From contig NZ_QRZF01000004.1 of the NCBI RefSeq assembly GCF_003464595.1, forward strand, positions 62,001 to 126,000: DNA of 64,000 nt. The letters run 5' to 3'. Below, piece after piece: positions 48,673 through 57,563 of the stretch. The position numbers and the translations under genes were made by a program. The stretch is from Bacteroides intestinalis (lineage in GTDB: Bacteria; Bacteroidota; Bacteroidia; Bacteroidales; Bacteroidaceae). The notes beneath the pieces are model-generated. The model saw nothing but the letters and a program-made list of their open reading frames with translations, did no database searches and had not been told where the DNA came from. Position 1 is the stretch's first letter. Each line of letters starts with the position of its first letter.

Positions 48673-49983
48673 ATGAGCACAACTGATATAAAAACATCGA
48701 ATACTAATCTATTTGTGGAAAAATGGGTATCTGTTGGTATATGGGTATTAATTATCTTTGTATATTTACCAGTTCCTGTCTTTTTGCGAACGATACTGGT
48801 TATTCCTCTTTTATTTCTATCTCTTTATGATATGAATGAAGTAACGAGAGGTTTTGCTTTGCTATCTTTTACGGCACCAGCACTGGGTACGCTTTTTTAT
48901 GTGTTACATATTCCCATCACTGCTTATTTTATATGTTTGGTTATGGGTATCTATTTTTTAAGACAAGAATTCTATTTTACGCGAGATGACATTGGCGTTT
49001 TGAATAAATATCTTTTTCTTATCATTGTATTTATAGCCTTTTTCTTATTAGGACCACAACACCCCTATAGTATATCCAAAATCATAAATATTATCATTAT
49101 CGGTTTGATTTCTTTGGTTTACTGGAGGGCATTCATACAGTCTCCATACATCGAGCGGATCAAATTGAGCAAATACTTATGCGTTATAGGCCTATTTTAT
49201 TTGGCTATAGCATTCGATTTCTTTCATTTCCCTCAGCCATCTAACTTGCTGGATTTTAATTTTTTCCGGAATTCTTTTGTCCTTCTCAAGAAAGAGACAG
49301 CAATGCCATTTTCCTATCATTCAATAGGCATTCCGGCAATGATGGGGGTTGCCCTGTTATTTAGTACAAAAGATTTAAAGGATGTCGTATCAAAACAAAA
49401 TCTCTCTCTATTTATATCGTTGCTGATTGTCTTGCTACTTGCACAAGCAAGGCAAGCCATTTTTGGGAGTGTGATTATTGTAATCATACGCGTTCTTATC
49501 GACTCGACAATTCAGTTGCAGAGAAAGATTAATTATATTCTATTTGCAATCATAGTATCAATTTCTATCATCAGTTTTACCAAGTCGGATGCTGTAAACA
49601 GTTCTATGGAGGCTGCCACTTTCAGCAAAAGTCTAAATAGAGACTACGATGATGCTTACAAAATTATTAAGAATGATTTTGCCTTAGGCAAAGGATTAGG
49701 CGGATTTAGTACTAACGGAAAGAGGGCATATCCACACAATCTGTTTTTAGAGTTGCTATGCGAAACTGGATTTGTAGGAACCATCATGATTCTATATATC
49801 GTTTTTCTTCCTCTCATCCTAAATGTAAGGCGTGTTAGTCTGATGTCAAATGCAAATTTTTATGTACTCCCATTAATATGCGCTGTGTTCATTAAGTCAA
49901 TGATGAGTTCTGATCTTACTGAGAGTGTTGAACTACTGACGGCAGTGTTTTTTTTAGTTGAGTATAAAGATTCTTATTTTTAA
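48673..49983 (+). CDS. Wzy-type capsule repeat-unit polymerase
   Basis: Inner-membrane polymerase joining repeat units on the periplasmic side. It is very hydrophobic, with about 11-12 helices across 436 residues and little sequence conservation. The polymerase motif is the late periplasmic loop GKGLGGFSTNGKRAYPHNLFLELLCETGF, cut here to the key PHNLFLELL, which is the O-antigen ligase/polymerase (Wzy_C) hallmark. Its position after the flippase gene and before two glycosyltransferase genes is as expected. Confidence 0.85.
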   Translation: MSTTDIKTSNTNLFVEKWVSVGIWVLIIFVYLPVPVFLRTILVIPLLFLSLYDMNEVTRGFALLSFTAPALGTLFYVLHIPITAYFICLVMGIYFLRQEFYFTRDDIGVLNKYLFLIIVFIAFFLLGPQHPYSISKIINIIIIGLISLVYWRAFIQSPYIERIKLSKYLCVIGLFYLAIAFDFFHFPQPSNLLDFNFFRNSFVLLKKETAMPFSYHSIGIPAMMGVALLFSTKDLKDVVSKQNLSLFISLLIVLLLAQARQAIFGSVIIVIIRVLIDSTIQLQRKINYILFAIIVSISIISFTKSDAVNSSMEAATFSKSLNRDYDDAYKIIKNDFALGKGLGGFSTNGKRAYPHNLFLELLCETGFVGTIMILYIVFLPLILNVRRVSLMSNANFYVLPLICAVFIKSMMSSDLTESVELLTAVFFLVEYKDSYF

Positions 49984-49988
49984 TATTT

Positions 49989-51134
49989 ATGGCACAACAA
50001 ATTATATATGTAGCTTCCGGTGATGTTTCGGTTTATGAGTCACAAGTATTAGAATTGTTGGCTTACTACCAGAAGAAAGGAGTAAAAGTATTTCTGTTAC
50101 AAGGGTACATGAATGATAATCAAAGAAACAGTATTGAGTACAAGTTATCGAAATACTCCATTCCTGTGTATTGGGTAAAATCTTATTCCGTTTATCCAAT
50201 CTTTCAATGCCAAGCGATTGTTCAATTCTACCATGGTTTAATAAAAATACCCAACTACAAAGAATCTACGATACACATTCGCAGTGAATATAACGGATTC
50301 TTATTTAAGAAGTTACTTTGCAAATATAATCTTAATATTCCTCTTTTAATTGACATAAGAGGTGTCGTATTCGAGGAAATAAAATATAAGATGGGGCGAA
50401 GTATGGGCTTGAGAAAATGGTTGTTTATGATTCAGAAAAACTATCTACGCCGATGCTATCAATTCCTTTTTTCTGAGGATAATATGCCTATCTGTATATC
50501 TTCTGTTTCAAATAAGATTAATGAATATATCCAGAACCATTATCCAAATTGTAGATATAAGCTATATTTTCACCCAAATATCGCAGGAAAACACTTCGTT
50601 TACGATGAATTAAAACGTGTTTCAATTCGGGCAAAATACGGTATAGCCAAAAATGAAGTATTGGCTATATGTGCTACTGGAGGAAATTCACTTTGGCAAC
50701 AAGATTTTCGCGTAATCAAACACTTGTTAAACTTGGGCATTAAGGTCATTAATCTTTCTCGTAACGATTATGGTATTTCCGATTGTATAACTACTACCGT
50801 TCCCTTTGCAGAAATGCCTGATATGTTGTCAGCAGCCGATATCGCTGTATTATGGAGAGAAGATGATTTTATCAATCAATCAGCATCTCCATCAAAATTC
50901 AGTGAATTTGCCTCTATGGGATTATATGTGATACATAACGGTACGGTACAAGTTGCAACGGATTATATACAATTCTCAAACAATGGTTGTATCGTGAAAA
51001 ATGCAGGTGACATATCAGTATCAATTATTGATACTGTAAAACTATTGAACAGAGTCGAAAGTATCAAATCCGGCAAATCCGCATTTGGCGTAGAAGCCAT
51101 TGGAATTTCATATTTGAACTGTTTAGGCTTTTGA
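49989..51134 (+). CDS. Glycosyltransferase, GT4-like
   Basis: A 381-residue protein with no membrane helix. The N-terminus has IIYVASGDVSVYESQVLELLAYYQKKG and the middle LLIDIRGVVFEEI. The C-terminal half looks like a GT-B donor domain: KNEVLAICATGGNSLWQQDFRVIKHL, and DIAVLWREDDFINQSASPSKFSEFASMG. The latter replaces the usual Ex7E segment but holds the same place. Identification as GT4-like is from overall pattern and neighbours; the exact family is uncertain. Confidence 0.72.
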   Translation: MAQQIIYVASGDVSVYESQVLELLAYYQKKGVKVFLLQGYMNDNQRNSIEYKLSKYSIPVYWVKSYSVYPIFQCQAIVQFYHGLIKIPNYKESTIHIRSEYNGFLFKKLLCKYNLNIPLLIDIRGVVFEEIKYKMGRSMGLRKWLFMIQKNYLRRCYQFLFSEDNMPICISSVSNKINEYIQNHYPNCRYKLYFHPNIAGKHFVYDELKRVSIRAKYGIAKNEVLAICATGGNSLWQQDFRVIKHLLNLGIKVINLSRNDYGISDCITTTVPFAEMPDMLSAADIAVLWREDDFINQSASPSKFSEFASMGLYVIHNGTVQVATDYIQFSNNGCIVKNAGDISVSIIDTVKLLNRVESIKSGKSAFGVEAIGISYLNCLGF

Positions 51135-51407
51135 TTTTTTTCAAATAGTAGCAGATGATATTCAATTCTTTCTCCTTTTGTCCGGTAATAGCAGCTTACG
51201 TTGGAGTGACAACTATGAACAGCTTTGTTCTCCAAATATATAAAAATAAGTTGTCTTCTAAACCGCATGAATATGTTGACAGCAATACTGCAAAGGTGGC
51301 GCATATCCCCTTCACGCAATTCAAGGTTGGAGGAGCAATCAATCACTATTCAGTTGTAACTCCAACGATGCCTTTTAACAGTAGAGAAATATATTAACAT
51401 AAATAAT
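51135..51407. other. Gap in the capsule operon, no clear gene
   Basis: About 270 bp between two glycosyltransferase genes, a large gap for this operon. Open frames exist on both strands (51155-51397 plus, 50963-51346 minus), but neither shows a recognisable domain and the minus one overlaps a real gene. It could be a remnant of a lost gene or insertion. Confidence 0.4.
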
Positions 51408-51416
51408 TTGTTGATT

Positions 51417-52469
51417 ATGAAAATTCTAATAAATACCCCCTCCTTAAAATTATTAGGTGGAGTGGCCAATCATTATTTAGGGTTACGTCAATTCTGGACG
51501 GAAGATGTGAAATATAATACCGTAGGCCGACGTAGTAGCAAAAGAGGAAACGGAAAATACTGGCTGCCTTGGGATATTGTGAAATTCATTTTCAGATTAC
51601 TTACGTTCTGCCCCGATGTGGTACTTTTAAATAGTTCTCTTGGATCAAGTGCCCTGAAAAGAGATTTTATATTTTCCAAAATTTCAAGAGGCTTAGGATT
51701 TAAAGTTACAATTTTTGTCCATGGTTTCGACTTAGACTATGCTGCACAAATAAACAAAGGATGGGTAGTCAAAAATTTTAATAAAGCTTCATTAATCCTT
51801 TTGCTTGCAGAATCATTCAGGAAAACGATGCAAAGTTGGGGCGTTAAAACTCCAATTCGCCTAACGACAACAAAGGTTGATGACGCTTTACTTGAAAGAT
51901 ATAATCCGAATCAGGACAGAGAGTTTAGAAATAAAAATATATTATTCTTATCTAGAATAGAAAAAGCAAAAGGTGTATATGAAGCCGTAGATACTTTTGC
52001 TTTATTAAAACCAAAATTCAAAGATCTCACTCTCACCTTCGTTGGTTCTGGCTCTGAATCGGAGGCACTAAAAGAATATACTAAAACAAAAGGATTATCC
52101 GATATCCACTTCACCGGAAGATTAGACGGAGAAGCACTGAGAAAAGAATACAAAAATGCATTATTATTATTATTAATAACACATGGCGAGGGCATGCCTA
52201 CTGTTGTTCTTGAAGCGATGGCATTTGGACTGCCAATATTTACACGCAAGGTTGGTGGCCTTGTTGACTTTTTCGAGAACGAAAAAATGGGCTTTATTTC
52301 AGAGTCTTTAGAACCAAAAGATTTTGCTGATGCCATGGTACCATATCTGGAGAATAAAGATTTAGCTAAAACAGTATCACTCTATAATGCTAAATATGCA
52401 AAAGACCACTTTATGGCATCAAGTGTTGCTAAGCAGATAGAAAATACATTAAAGGAATATATAAAGTAA
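51417..52469 (+). CDS. GT4-family glycosyltransferase
   Basis: The ATG at 51417 is preferred to a TTG at 51408. The N-terminal domain starts MKILINTPSLKLLGGVANHYLGL. The donor half has ILFLSRIEKAKGVYEAVDTF and the Ex7E-type segment GEGMPTVVLEAMAFGLP. At 350 residues it is full length. The stop overlaps the next start by one base. The acceptor and sugar are unknown. It is in the AT-rich block. Confidence 0.88.
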   Translation: MKILINTPSLKLLGGVANHYLGLRQFWTEDVKYNTVGRRSSKRGNGKYWLPWDIVKFIFRLLTFCPDVVLLNSSLGSSALKRDFIFSKISRGLGFKVTIFVHGFDLDYAAQINKGWVVKNFNKASLILLLAESFRKTMQSWGVKTPIRLTTTKVDDALLERYNPNQDREFRNKNILFLSRIEKAKGVYEAVDTFALLKPKFKDLTLTFVGSGSESEALKEYTKTKGLSDIHFTGRLDGEALRKEYKNALLLLLITHGEGMPTVVLEAMAFGLPIFTRKVGGLVDFFENEKMGFISESLEPKDFADAMVPYLENKDLAKTVSLYNAKYAKDHFMASSVAKQIENTLKEYIK

Positions 52470-52897
52470 TGAAATTTTCAAGGATTAAGAAACTGTTTTT
52501 TCTTCATTTGCAGCATTTGCCAATGAAGTCAAGAGGGTGGAGGCCAATGGTCTGCAAACTGGGAGGGGTGAAAATTATTGATTATAAAAATACTTTTATC
52601 GGTGAAGAAGTCTTATTTGACACCAATTATCCACAAGATATTATCATTGAAAAAGGTGTCCGGTTGACTGTCGGAGTTAAGATAGTAACACATTTTATGA
52701 ACCCTACTACAGGTAGTTACGACCGTGGAAAGGTACATATTTGTAAAGGCGCTTATCTGGGCATGTGTACAATGGTGGTTAAGCCAGTTACGATTGGTGA
52801 GAATGCCATCATTGGCGCAGGTTCTGTTGTTACTAAAGATATACCGGCCAATGAAGTATGGGCTGGAAATCCTGCTCGTTTTATCAAAAAAAGATAA
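52469..52897 (+). CDS. Left-handed beta-helix acetyltransferase (hexapeptide repeat)
   Basis: A 142-residue acetyl-CoA dependent O-acetyltransferase of the maltose/galactoside/serine acetyltransferase superfamily. The hexapeptide pattern is visible from about residue 60 (IIIEKGVRLTVGVKIVTHFM) through ICKGAYLGMCTMVVKPVTIGENAIIGAGSVVTKDIP and the closing NEVWAGNPARFIKK. The catalytic His is probably the one in VTHFMNP. It would decorate a capsule sugar. It is translationally coupled to the GT4 gene before it, which overlaps by one base. Confidence 0.87.
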   Translation: MKFSRIKKLFFLHLQHLPMKSRGWRPMVCKLGGVKIIDYKNTFIGEEVLFDTNYPQDIIIEKGVRLTVGVKIVTHFMNPTTGSYDRGKVHICKGAYLGMCTMVVKPVTIGENAIIGAGSVVTKDIPANEVWAGNPARFIKKR

Positions 52898-52940
52898 TAA
52901 TTATACTAAACCCATATTTTTCTACAGAATTTCCCGGTGA

Positions 52941-53192
52941 TATTATTTACACCACATACCATTTTTACCGAAAATAATACAAGGTCTTATTTTTGTACTT
53001 TACAATTCCCAAATTACAACCGACACTAAAATCGGCAAAAGAATTTATTTTGTATGTAAAGGAATAAGCACTGTCTTGATTCCAAGAACGGAAATTAGTG
53101 ATAATTGCAGGTTGGGACTACGATTCTCCACAGTACGAAAATTTCCATATAAAAATGTACCTAAAATAGGCAACAACGTATTTAATAGTCAT
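52941..53192 (+). pseudogene. N-terminal fragment of a serine-acetyltransferase-like protein
   Basis: An open frame with no ATG reads LHHIPFLPKIIQGLIF, then SQITTDTKIGKRIYFVCKGI, then VLIPRTEISDNCRLGLRFST and VPKIGNNVFN. This matches the start of CysE-like hexapeptide acetyltransferases (the IGKxxYI / EIGxNCxIG / VPKIGNNV pattern). It then runs in frame, with no stop, straight into the next gene. The catalytic beta-helix part is missing, so it is a deletion remnant joined to the downstream gene. Confidence 0.65.
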
Positions 53193-54374
53193 ATGTCAAT
53201 AATAGAAAAAACAGACGAAATGATTGCAGCAGTGGAGAATTGGCTTCAATCACAAAATTACAGTTTTATAGAATGCAATCACGTTCCTGACCGTCTTTTT
53301 GGCAAGAACCCCAAATTTAACGCATTGCTTCGTACTTTCTTTAGATTGTTTCCTTACAATTTTAGGAATATGACCAGACCAGAATCCGGATTATATCCTT
53401 TGACTCCACAATGTCTGGTAGCAATGTTAAAAGCTTTTGCAATAAGCAATAATCTGGAGGTAATTACCAAATTATATCAGCGTATCTTGACATTACGTTC
53501 CCCACAAACCAAAAAATTTGCATTAAAACAAGGAATAAGAATAGCTATTAATTTATATGAGAATTCGGCGGACGATCCAACACCATTGAATACAGTATGG
53601 TTTGGGCAATTCCTGTTAGACGAACATTCCGGCATATTCAAAGAAACAGAAAAAAAAGAGTTGTTGCTCTCAATAGCAGCTTACTTGACTGAGGAATTGG
53701 GATACGCAGACCATAAAGAGCAAGGAGTGTATTTTTATTATGGGCCTACCTTGAAAAAGGAGGTCTATAATGCCAGTGCCATCATCAGTGCGTTTTTGAT
53801 AAGATTAGGGATAAAGTATAAAATAAATGAGTATATAGAATTAGGAAAAAGGGGGATTAGATATATCTGCAACAAGCAAAATAAAGATGGAAGCTGGTTC
53901 TATGCCGGAAAGCCCGAGCGTTCCACTATCGACTGTTTCCATCAGTCCTATATTTTGCAGGCCATTTGTTCTGTAAAGGATTATCTTCCTTTCGATACTG
54001 TCGAAGTGATAACAAAAGGTACTGCATTCTATAAGACACTGTTCGTTGAGGAAGGAGGCTATCTGCATCCTGTGCGTTATGACAAACGATATACGCCGCA
54101 TAACACCTGGCTATTCGTGAAAGTGGACGGACGTGATGTTGCCGAAGCACTGGTGTTCTTTACTTTATACACATCGGAAAAAGAGATGGTAAATCGATTA
54201 CTTCGATATGCTTACGACAAATTTTATGATAAGAAAAGAGGATATATGATACCGGAACGGTTTGTTTATGGGAAAAACAGAATTCCGTATATCGAATTTC
54301 AGGCTTGGTTTCTACATGCCTTTTTAATAGTAAAACATTATGGACAAAATAAGGGTGATATCGGTTTATCCTAA
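53193..54374 (+). CDS. Uncharacterised capsule-locus protein, alpha/alpha-toroid-like
   Basis: A 393-residue protein that I place from context and not from a known activity. The ATG at 53193 is chosen because a longer frame from TTG 53076 adds residues that belong to a broken acetyltransferase. Features are MTRPESGLYPLTPQCLVAMLKAF, WFGQFLLDEHSGIF, and helical repeats with NKDGSWFYAGKP, FHQSYILQAI and TPHNTWLFVKVDGRDVAEAL, which recall (alpha/alpha) toroid enzymes. Relatives in Bacteroides capsule loci are sometimes labelled delta-aminolevulinic acid dehydratase; the sequence gives no support for haem synthesis. A degraded relative lies at 55388-55671. Confidence 0.6.
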   Translation: MSIIEKTDEMIAAVENWLQSQNYSFIECNHVPDRLFGKNPKFNALLRTFFRLFPYNFRNMTRPESGLYPLTPQCLVAMLKAFAISNNLEVITKLYQRILTLRSPQTKKFALKQGIRIAINLYENSADDPTPLNTVWFGQFLLDEHSGIFKETEKKELLLSIAAYLTEELGYADHKEQGVYFYYGPTLKKEVYNASAIISAFLIRLGIKYKINEYIELGKRGIRYICNKQNKDGSWFYAGKPERSTIDCFHQSYILQAICSVKDYLPFDTVEVITKGTAFYKTLFVEEGGYLHPVRYDKRYTPHNTWLFVKVDGRDVAEALVFFTLYTSEKEMVNRLLRYAYDKFYDKKRGYMIPERFVYGKNRIPYIEFQAWFLHAFLIVKHYGQNKGDIGLS

Positions 54375-55374
54375 TTTTGCCAATCATGGCGGAGCACAGG
54401 ACGTGGCTTTGCAATTGGCAGAAAAGCTGAATGAAGGAACGGAACCTATTGTCTTGACAGAAACCTGTTTTGCGGATATTGTACCCGATTATAGGGAAAG
54501 GGCAAGATTCATGCCGTTTAGTTGGCGGTCGGTTCATAATCTGGCTGACGGGCATACCGTATTTCTTTCGCATCATCGGAAAAGTACATCGCTATTAATG
54601 CTTTTCAGTCTCTTATCTGGCAAAAAAACATATGTTTTACACGTGGCTCACAACACATTTACGAATTTGAGGTGTCTCAGTTCCTTTCCGAAAAGGATTG
54701 TGGCCGTATCCAATGGCGTAAAAGAGAATTTGATGAGCTATTTTCGCGTGCCGGAAGAGCGGATTACTGTCATATTCAATGGTAAAGAAGACTGCCGGAA
54801 CAATCAGAACGTAAAGACTGACAATCGGGAAATACATATCTTATTGCCCGGAAGAATATGCGGTGTGAAACAGCAGGTAGATATAGTAAGGATGACTCGT
54901 GACAAATTGCTGCCTCACATCCATATTTATTTTGCTGGAGCAGGTGAAGAAGTAGAATTGCTGAAAAAAGAAATAGAGGGCGAGACACAGTATCATTATG
55001 TAGGTTTCCTGAATATGACAGAGAATCTGAACAGATATGACTATGTATGTCTGTTTTCAAAGAATGAAGGATTAGGTTTGTCTCTAATCGAAGGATTGAT
55101 GTTTGGCAAGCCGCTGATAACAAATGATTTGCCAGCCGTGCTCGATGTGAATAAAGCCGGAGAGACCGGTTTCGTTTTTCCAAATTTCACAGCACTTGTA
55201 AAGGGTTTGAATGAACTGCCTATGCCGGATAGCGAAGCGTATCAACATTTGTCATGCAATGCCAGATTACGTTATGAACGCTTTTTTACTGAAGGAAATA
55301 TGATTATACAATATAAACGAATCATAGAACAAGAAATAAGACAAATTACTCCCCCAATTAACACTATTCAATAA
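54340..55374 (+). CDS. GT4-family glycosyltransferase
   Basis: GT-B fold retaining transferase. It begins MDKIRVISVYPNFANHGGAQDVALQLAEKL (the GGAQ loop of GT4). The donor domain has HILLPGRICGVKQQVDIVR, IYFAGAGEEVELLKKEI and the Ex7E-type segment NEGLGLSLIEGLMFGKP. At 344 residues it is full length. It overlaps the previous gene by 35 bp in another frame. It is the last transferase gene of the AT-rich block before a remnant gene and the WecG-type gene. Confidence 0.88.
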   Translation: MDKIRVISVYPNFANHGGAQDVALQLAEKLNEGTEPIVLTETCFADIVPDYRERARFMPFSWRSVHNLADGHTVFLSHHRKSTSLLMLFSLLSGKKTYVLHVAHNTFTNLRCLSSFPKRIVAVSNGVKENLMSYFRVPEERITVIFNGKEDCRNNQNVKTDNREIHILLPGRICGVKQQVDIVRMTRDKLLPHIHIYFAGAGEEVELLKKEIEGETQYHYVGFLNMTENLNRYDYVCLFSKNEGLGLSLIEGLMFGKPLITNDLPAVLDVNKAGETGFVFPNFTALVKGLNELPMPDSEAYQHLSCNARLRYERFFTEGNMIIQYKRIIEQEIRQITPPINTIQ

Positions 55375-55387
55375 AAAAATCACAGAT

Positions 55388-55671
55388 ATGCTGCCTGACG
55401 TGATAGATTCTTTCCTGTCGTTGAAGAGCTATTGCGAACGGGAGCATTTCAAGGGATGGGATTCGTATGCCGGACTGAATTCCCGTTTATTTCAAGCCAT
55501 TCCTTTTCTGAAGAAGTCGGCCCTGTGCCGGTTGGTGGTGAGAACAGACAGGGCAAGGAAGCCTATTTCTATTACCAACTGAAACCGGGCATCAGTTCCA
55601 AGATTCCGTATATGCGCTGGAGTAATGCGTTTATGTTCAATGCACTAAGTCATTACCTGCTTAACCAATAA
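55388..55671 (+). pseudogene. Internally deleted relative of the 53193 gene
   Basis: The frame from ATG 55388 reads IDSFLSLKSYCEREHFKGWDSYAGLNSRLFQ, the usual N-terminal motif of the same capsule-locus family, and stops at 55582. Another frame from about 55550 gives EAYFYYQLKPG, then SSKIPYMRWSNAFMFNAL and a stop at 55671, the usual C-terminal motif of the family. The N- and C-terminal ends are both present but in different frames, and about 300 residues between them are gone. It is a clear internal-deletion pseudogene. Confidence 0.7.
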
Positions 55672-55690
55672 ATAACCAAATATATCTTTT

Positions 55691-56389
55691 ATGTATAAAG
55701 TCTCATTGAACGGGGTCGAAATTTTCCCTTTCGCCTCTGAAGAGCAGTTGTTGCATTATGTGGACACACATAAAGGTATCCTTGTGGCCATCAATGCCGA
55801 AAAGATACTGCACGCCACGGAACAGACACGTGCCATCATCAACCGGAACATCGGATATTGTGACGGAGCGGGTGTGCAGATGGCTTTGAAACAAAAAGGA
55901 TACGAGAGTGCATGCAAGGTTCCCGGATGTGAACTATGGCTGAAAATTGTAGCCTGTTTCTACCGGGAAAAAACATTCTATCTGGTAGGCAGCAAGCCGC
56001 AGGTGATAGAGGAAACTATAGACAAGCTCTGCCATGAATACAAAGGTATTCGTATTGTAGGTTATCGTGACGGATATATCAAGACTGAGGAGAAGAAACA
56101 ACAGCTGATAGCCGACATTGCGGAAAAGAAGCCCGATGTGGTGTTCGTGGCGATGGGCTCTCCCAAGCAGGAACTGCTGATGGAAGAAATACAGCAGAAG
56201 CACCGCGCCATTTTCCAAGGATTGGGTGGCAGCTTCGATGTGTATACCGGACACGTGCAACGTGCGCCGAAATGGTGGGTGGATCATAATATTGAGTTTG
56301 CCTACCGGCTAATAAAGGAACCGAAAAGAATCAAGCGTCAGATCTACCTGGTGAAGTATGCCTGGTGGCTGATGGCTAAAAAACTATAA
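55691..56389 (+). CDS. WecG/TagA/CpsF-family glycosyltransferase (GT26)
   Basis: Adds the second sugar, usually N-acetylmannosamine or its uronic acid, to the lipid-linked first sugar. Family motifs are VAINAEKILHA, NIGYCDGAGVQMALKQKG, FYLVGSKPQVIEETIDKL, and DVVFVAMGSPKQELLMEEI, then LGGSFDVYTGHVQRAPKWW. The 232-residue length is typical. The wecB and wecC genes right after it make UDP-ManNAc and UDP-ManNAcA, so a ManNAcA transferase is the best guess. Codon use is more GC-rich than the preceding block. Confidence 0.9.
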   Translation: MYKVSLNGVEIFPFASEEQLLHYVDTHKGILVAINAEKILHATEQTRAIINRNIGYCDGAGVQMALKQKGYESACKVPGCELWLKIVACFYREKTFYLVGSKPQVIEETIDKLCHEYKGIRIVGYRDGYIKTEEKKQQLIADIAEKKPDVVFVAMGSPKQELLMEEIQQKHRAIFQGLGGSFDVYTGHVQRAPKWWVDHNIEFAYRLIKEPKRIKRQIYLVKYAWWLMAKKL

Positions 56390-56399
56390 GTAAATAAAG

Positions 56400-57554
56400 A
56401 TGAAGAAAGTAATGTTGGTCTTCGGTACCCGTCCGGAGGCAATCAAGATGGCTCCGCTGGTGAAAGAATTCCAGAAGCAGTCGGAACGGGTGGAGACTGT
56501 GGTATGCGTGACCGGACAACACCGGGAGATGCTTGACCAAGTGCTGGAGATATTTGACATCAAGCCTGATTATGATTTGAACATTATGAAGCAAGGGCAA
56601 GACCTCTATGATGTGACGGCTCGTGTGCTGACGGGTATGCGTGACGTGCTGAAAGAAGCACAACCTGATGTGGTACTGGTGCATGGTGATACCACCACTT
56701 CCACGGCTTCTGCCTTGGCGGCGTTCTATCAGCAGATTCCGGTGGCGCATATTGAAGCGGGACTGCGTACACATAACATATATAGTCCGTGGCCGGAAGA
56801 GATGAACCGACTGATCACGGGGCGTATCGCTACGTATCACTTTTCACCAACCCCATTGAGTCGTCAGAACCTCTTGGATGAAGGGGTAAAAACGGAACAA
56901 ATTCATGTGACGGGTAATACCGTAATTGATGCGCTCTACTGGGTGGTGGAGAAAATAAAGAGCAACAAGGCAATGGATAATGAACTGGAAAGTGTACTAA
57001 GCAAAGCAGGTTATGATGTGAACCGTTTGAACAATGGTAAGAAGTTGGTGCTGATTACCGGCCATCGCCGCGAGAACTTTGGGAACGGTTTCATTAATAT
57101 GTGTACAGCCATCAATGATTTGACAGAGAAGTACCCAAATGTGGACTTTGTATATCCGATGCACTTGAATCCTAATGTGCGCAAGCCAATACATGAGGTG
57201 TTTGGTGAGGACTTATCAGACTTGGGCAATATGTTCTTCATTGAACCATTAGAGTATCTGAGCTTTGTGTATCTGATGGAAAAATCGACCATCGTACTGA
57301 CCGATAGCGGTGGCATCCAAGAGGAAGCTCCGGGATTAGGCAAGCCTGTATTGGTGATGCGTGACACGACGGAACGCCCCGAGGCTTTGGACGCAGGTAC
57401 GGTGAAACTGGTAGGTACGGATTATGATAAGATTGTAAGTGAAGTGTCATCTTTGATTGATGATGAAACCGCTTACGAGAAAATGAGCAAGGCGGTGAAC
57501 CCTTATGGTGACGGACTGGCTTGTAGAAGAATTGTGGAAATTATAACAAAATAA
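56400..57554 (+). CDS. wecB: UDP-N-acetylglucosamine 2-epimerase (non-hydrolysing)
   Basis: Interconverts UDP-GlcNAc and UDP-ManNAc in the cytoplasm. Features: MKKVMLVFGTRPEAIKMAPLV, HGDTTTSTASALAAFYQ, IEAGLRTHNIYSPWPEEMNR, VTGNTVIDAL, TGHRRENFG, and TDSGGIQEEAPGLGKPVLV, all hallmarks of the non-hydrolysing family. The length of 384 is normal. It lies between the WecG-type gene (10 bp before) and wecC (9 bp after). It supplies UDP-ManNAc for the dehydrogenase. Confidence 0.96.
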   Translation: MKKVMLVFGTRPEAIKMAPLVKEFQKQSERVETVVCVTGQHREMLDQVLEIFDIKPDYDLNIMKQGQDLYDVTARVLTGMRDVLKEAQPDVVLVHGDTTTSTASALAAFYQQIPVAHIEAGLRTHNIYSPWPEEMNRLITGRIATYHFSPTPLSRQNLLDEGVKTEQIHVTGNTVIDALYWVVEKIKSNKAMDNELESVLSKAGYDVNRLNNGKKLVLITGHRRENFGNGFINMCTAINDLTEKYPNVDFVYPMHLNPNVRKPIHEVFGEDLSDLGNMFFIEPLEYLSFVYLMEKSTIVLTDSGGIQEEAPGLGKPVLVMRDTTERPEALDAGTVKLVGTDYDKIVSEVSSLIDDETAYEKMSKAVNPYGDGLACRRIVEIITK

Positions 57555-57563
57555 AAATAAGGT

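Noticed and set aside
50963..51346. Minus-strand 127-residue frame between glycosyltransferase genes
   Set aside because: It overlaps the end of a real glycosyltransferase gene and has no recognised domain; the gap may be a remnant instead.
53193..54374. Delta-aminolevulinic acid dehydratase
   Set aside because: No haem pathway motif (zinc cysteines, Schiff-base lysines) is seen and the context is capsule synthesis.
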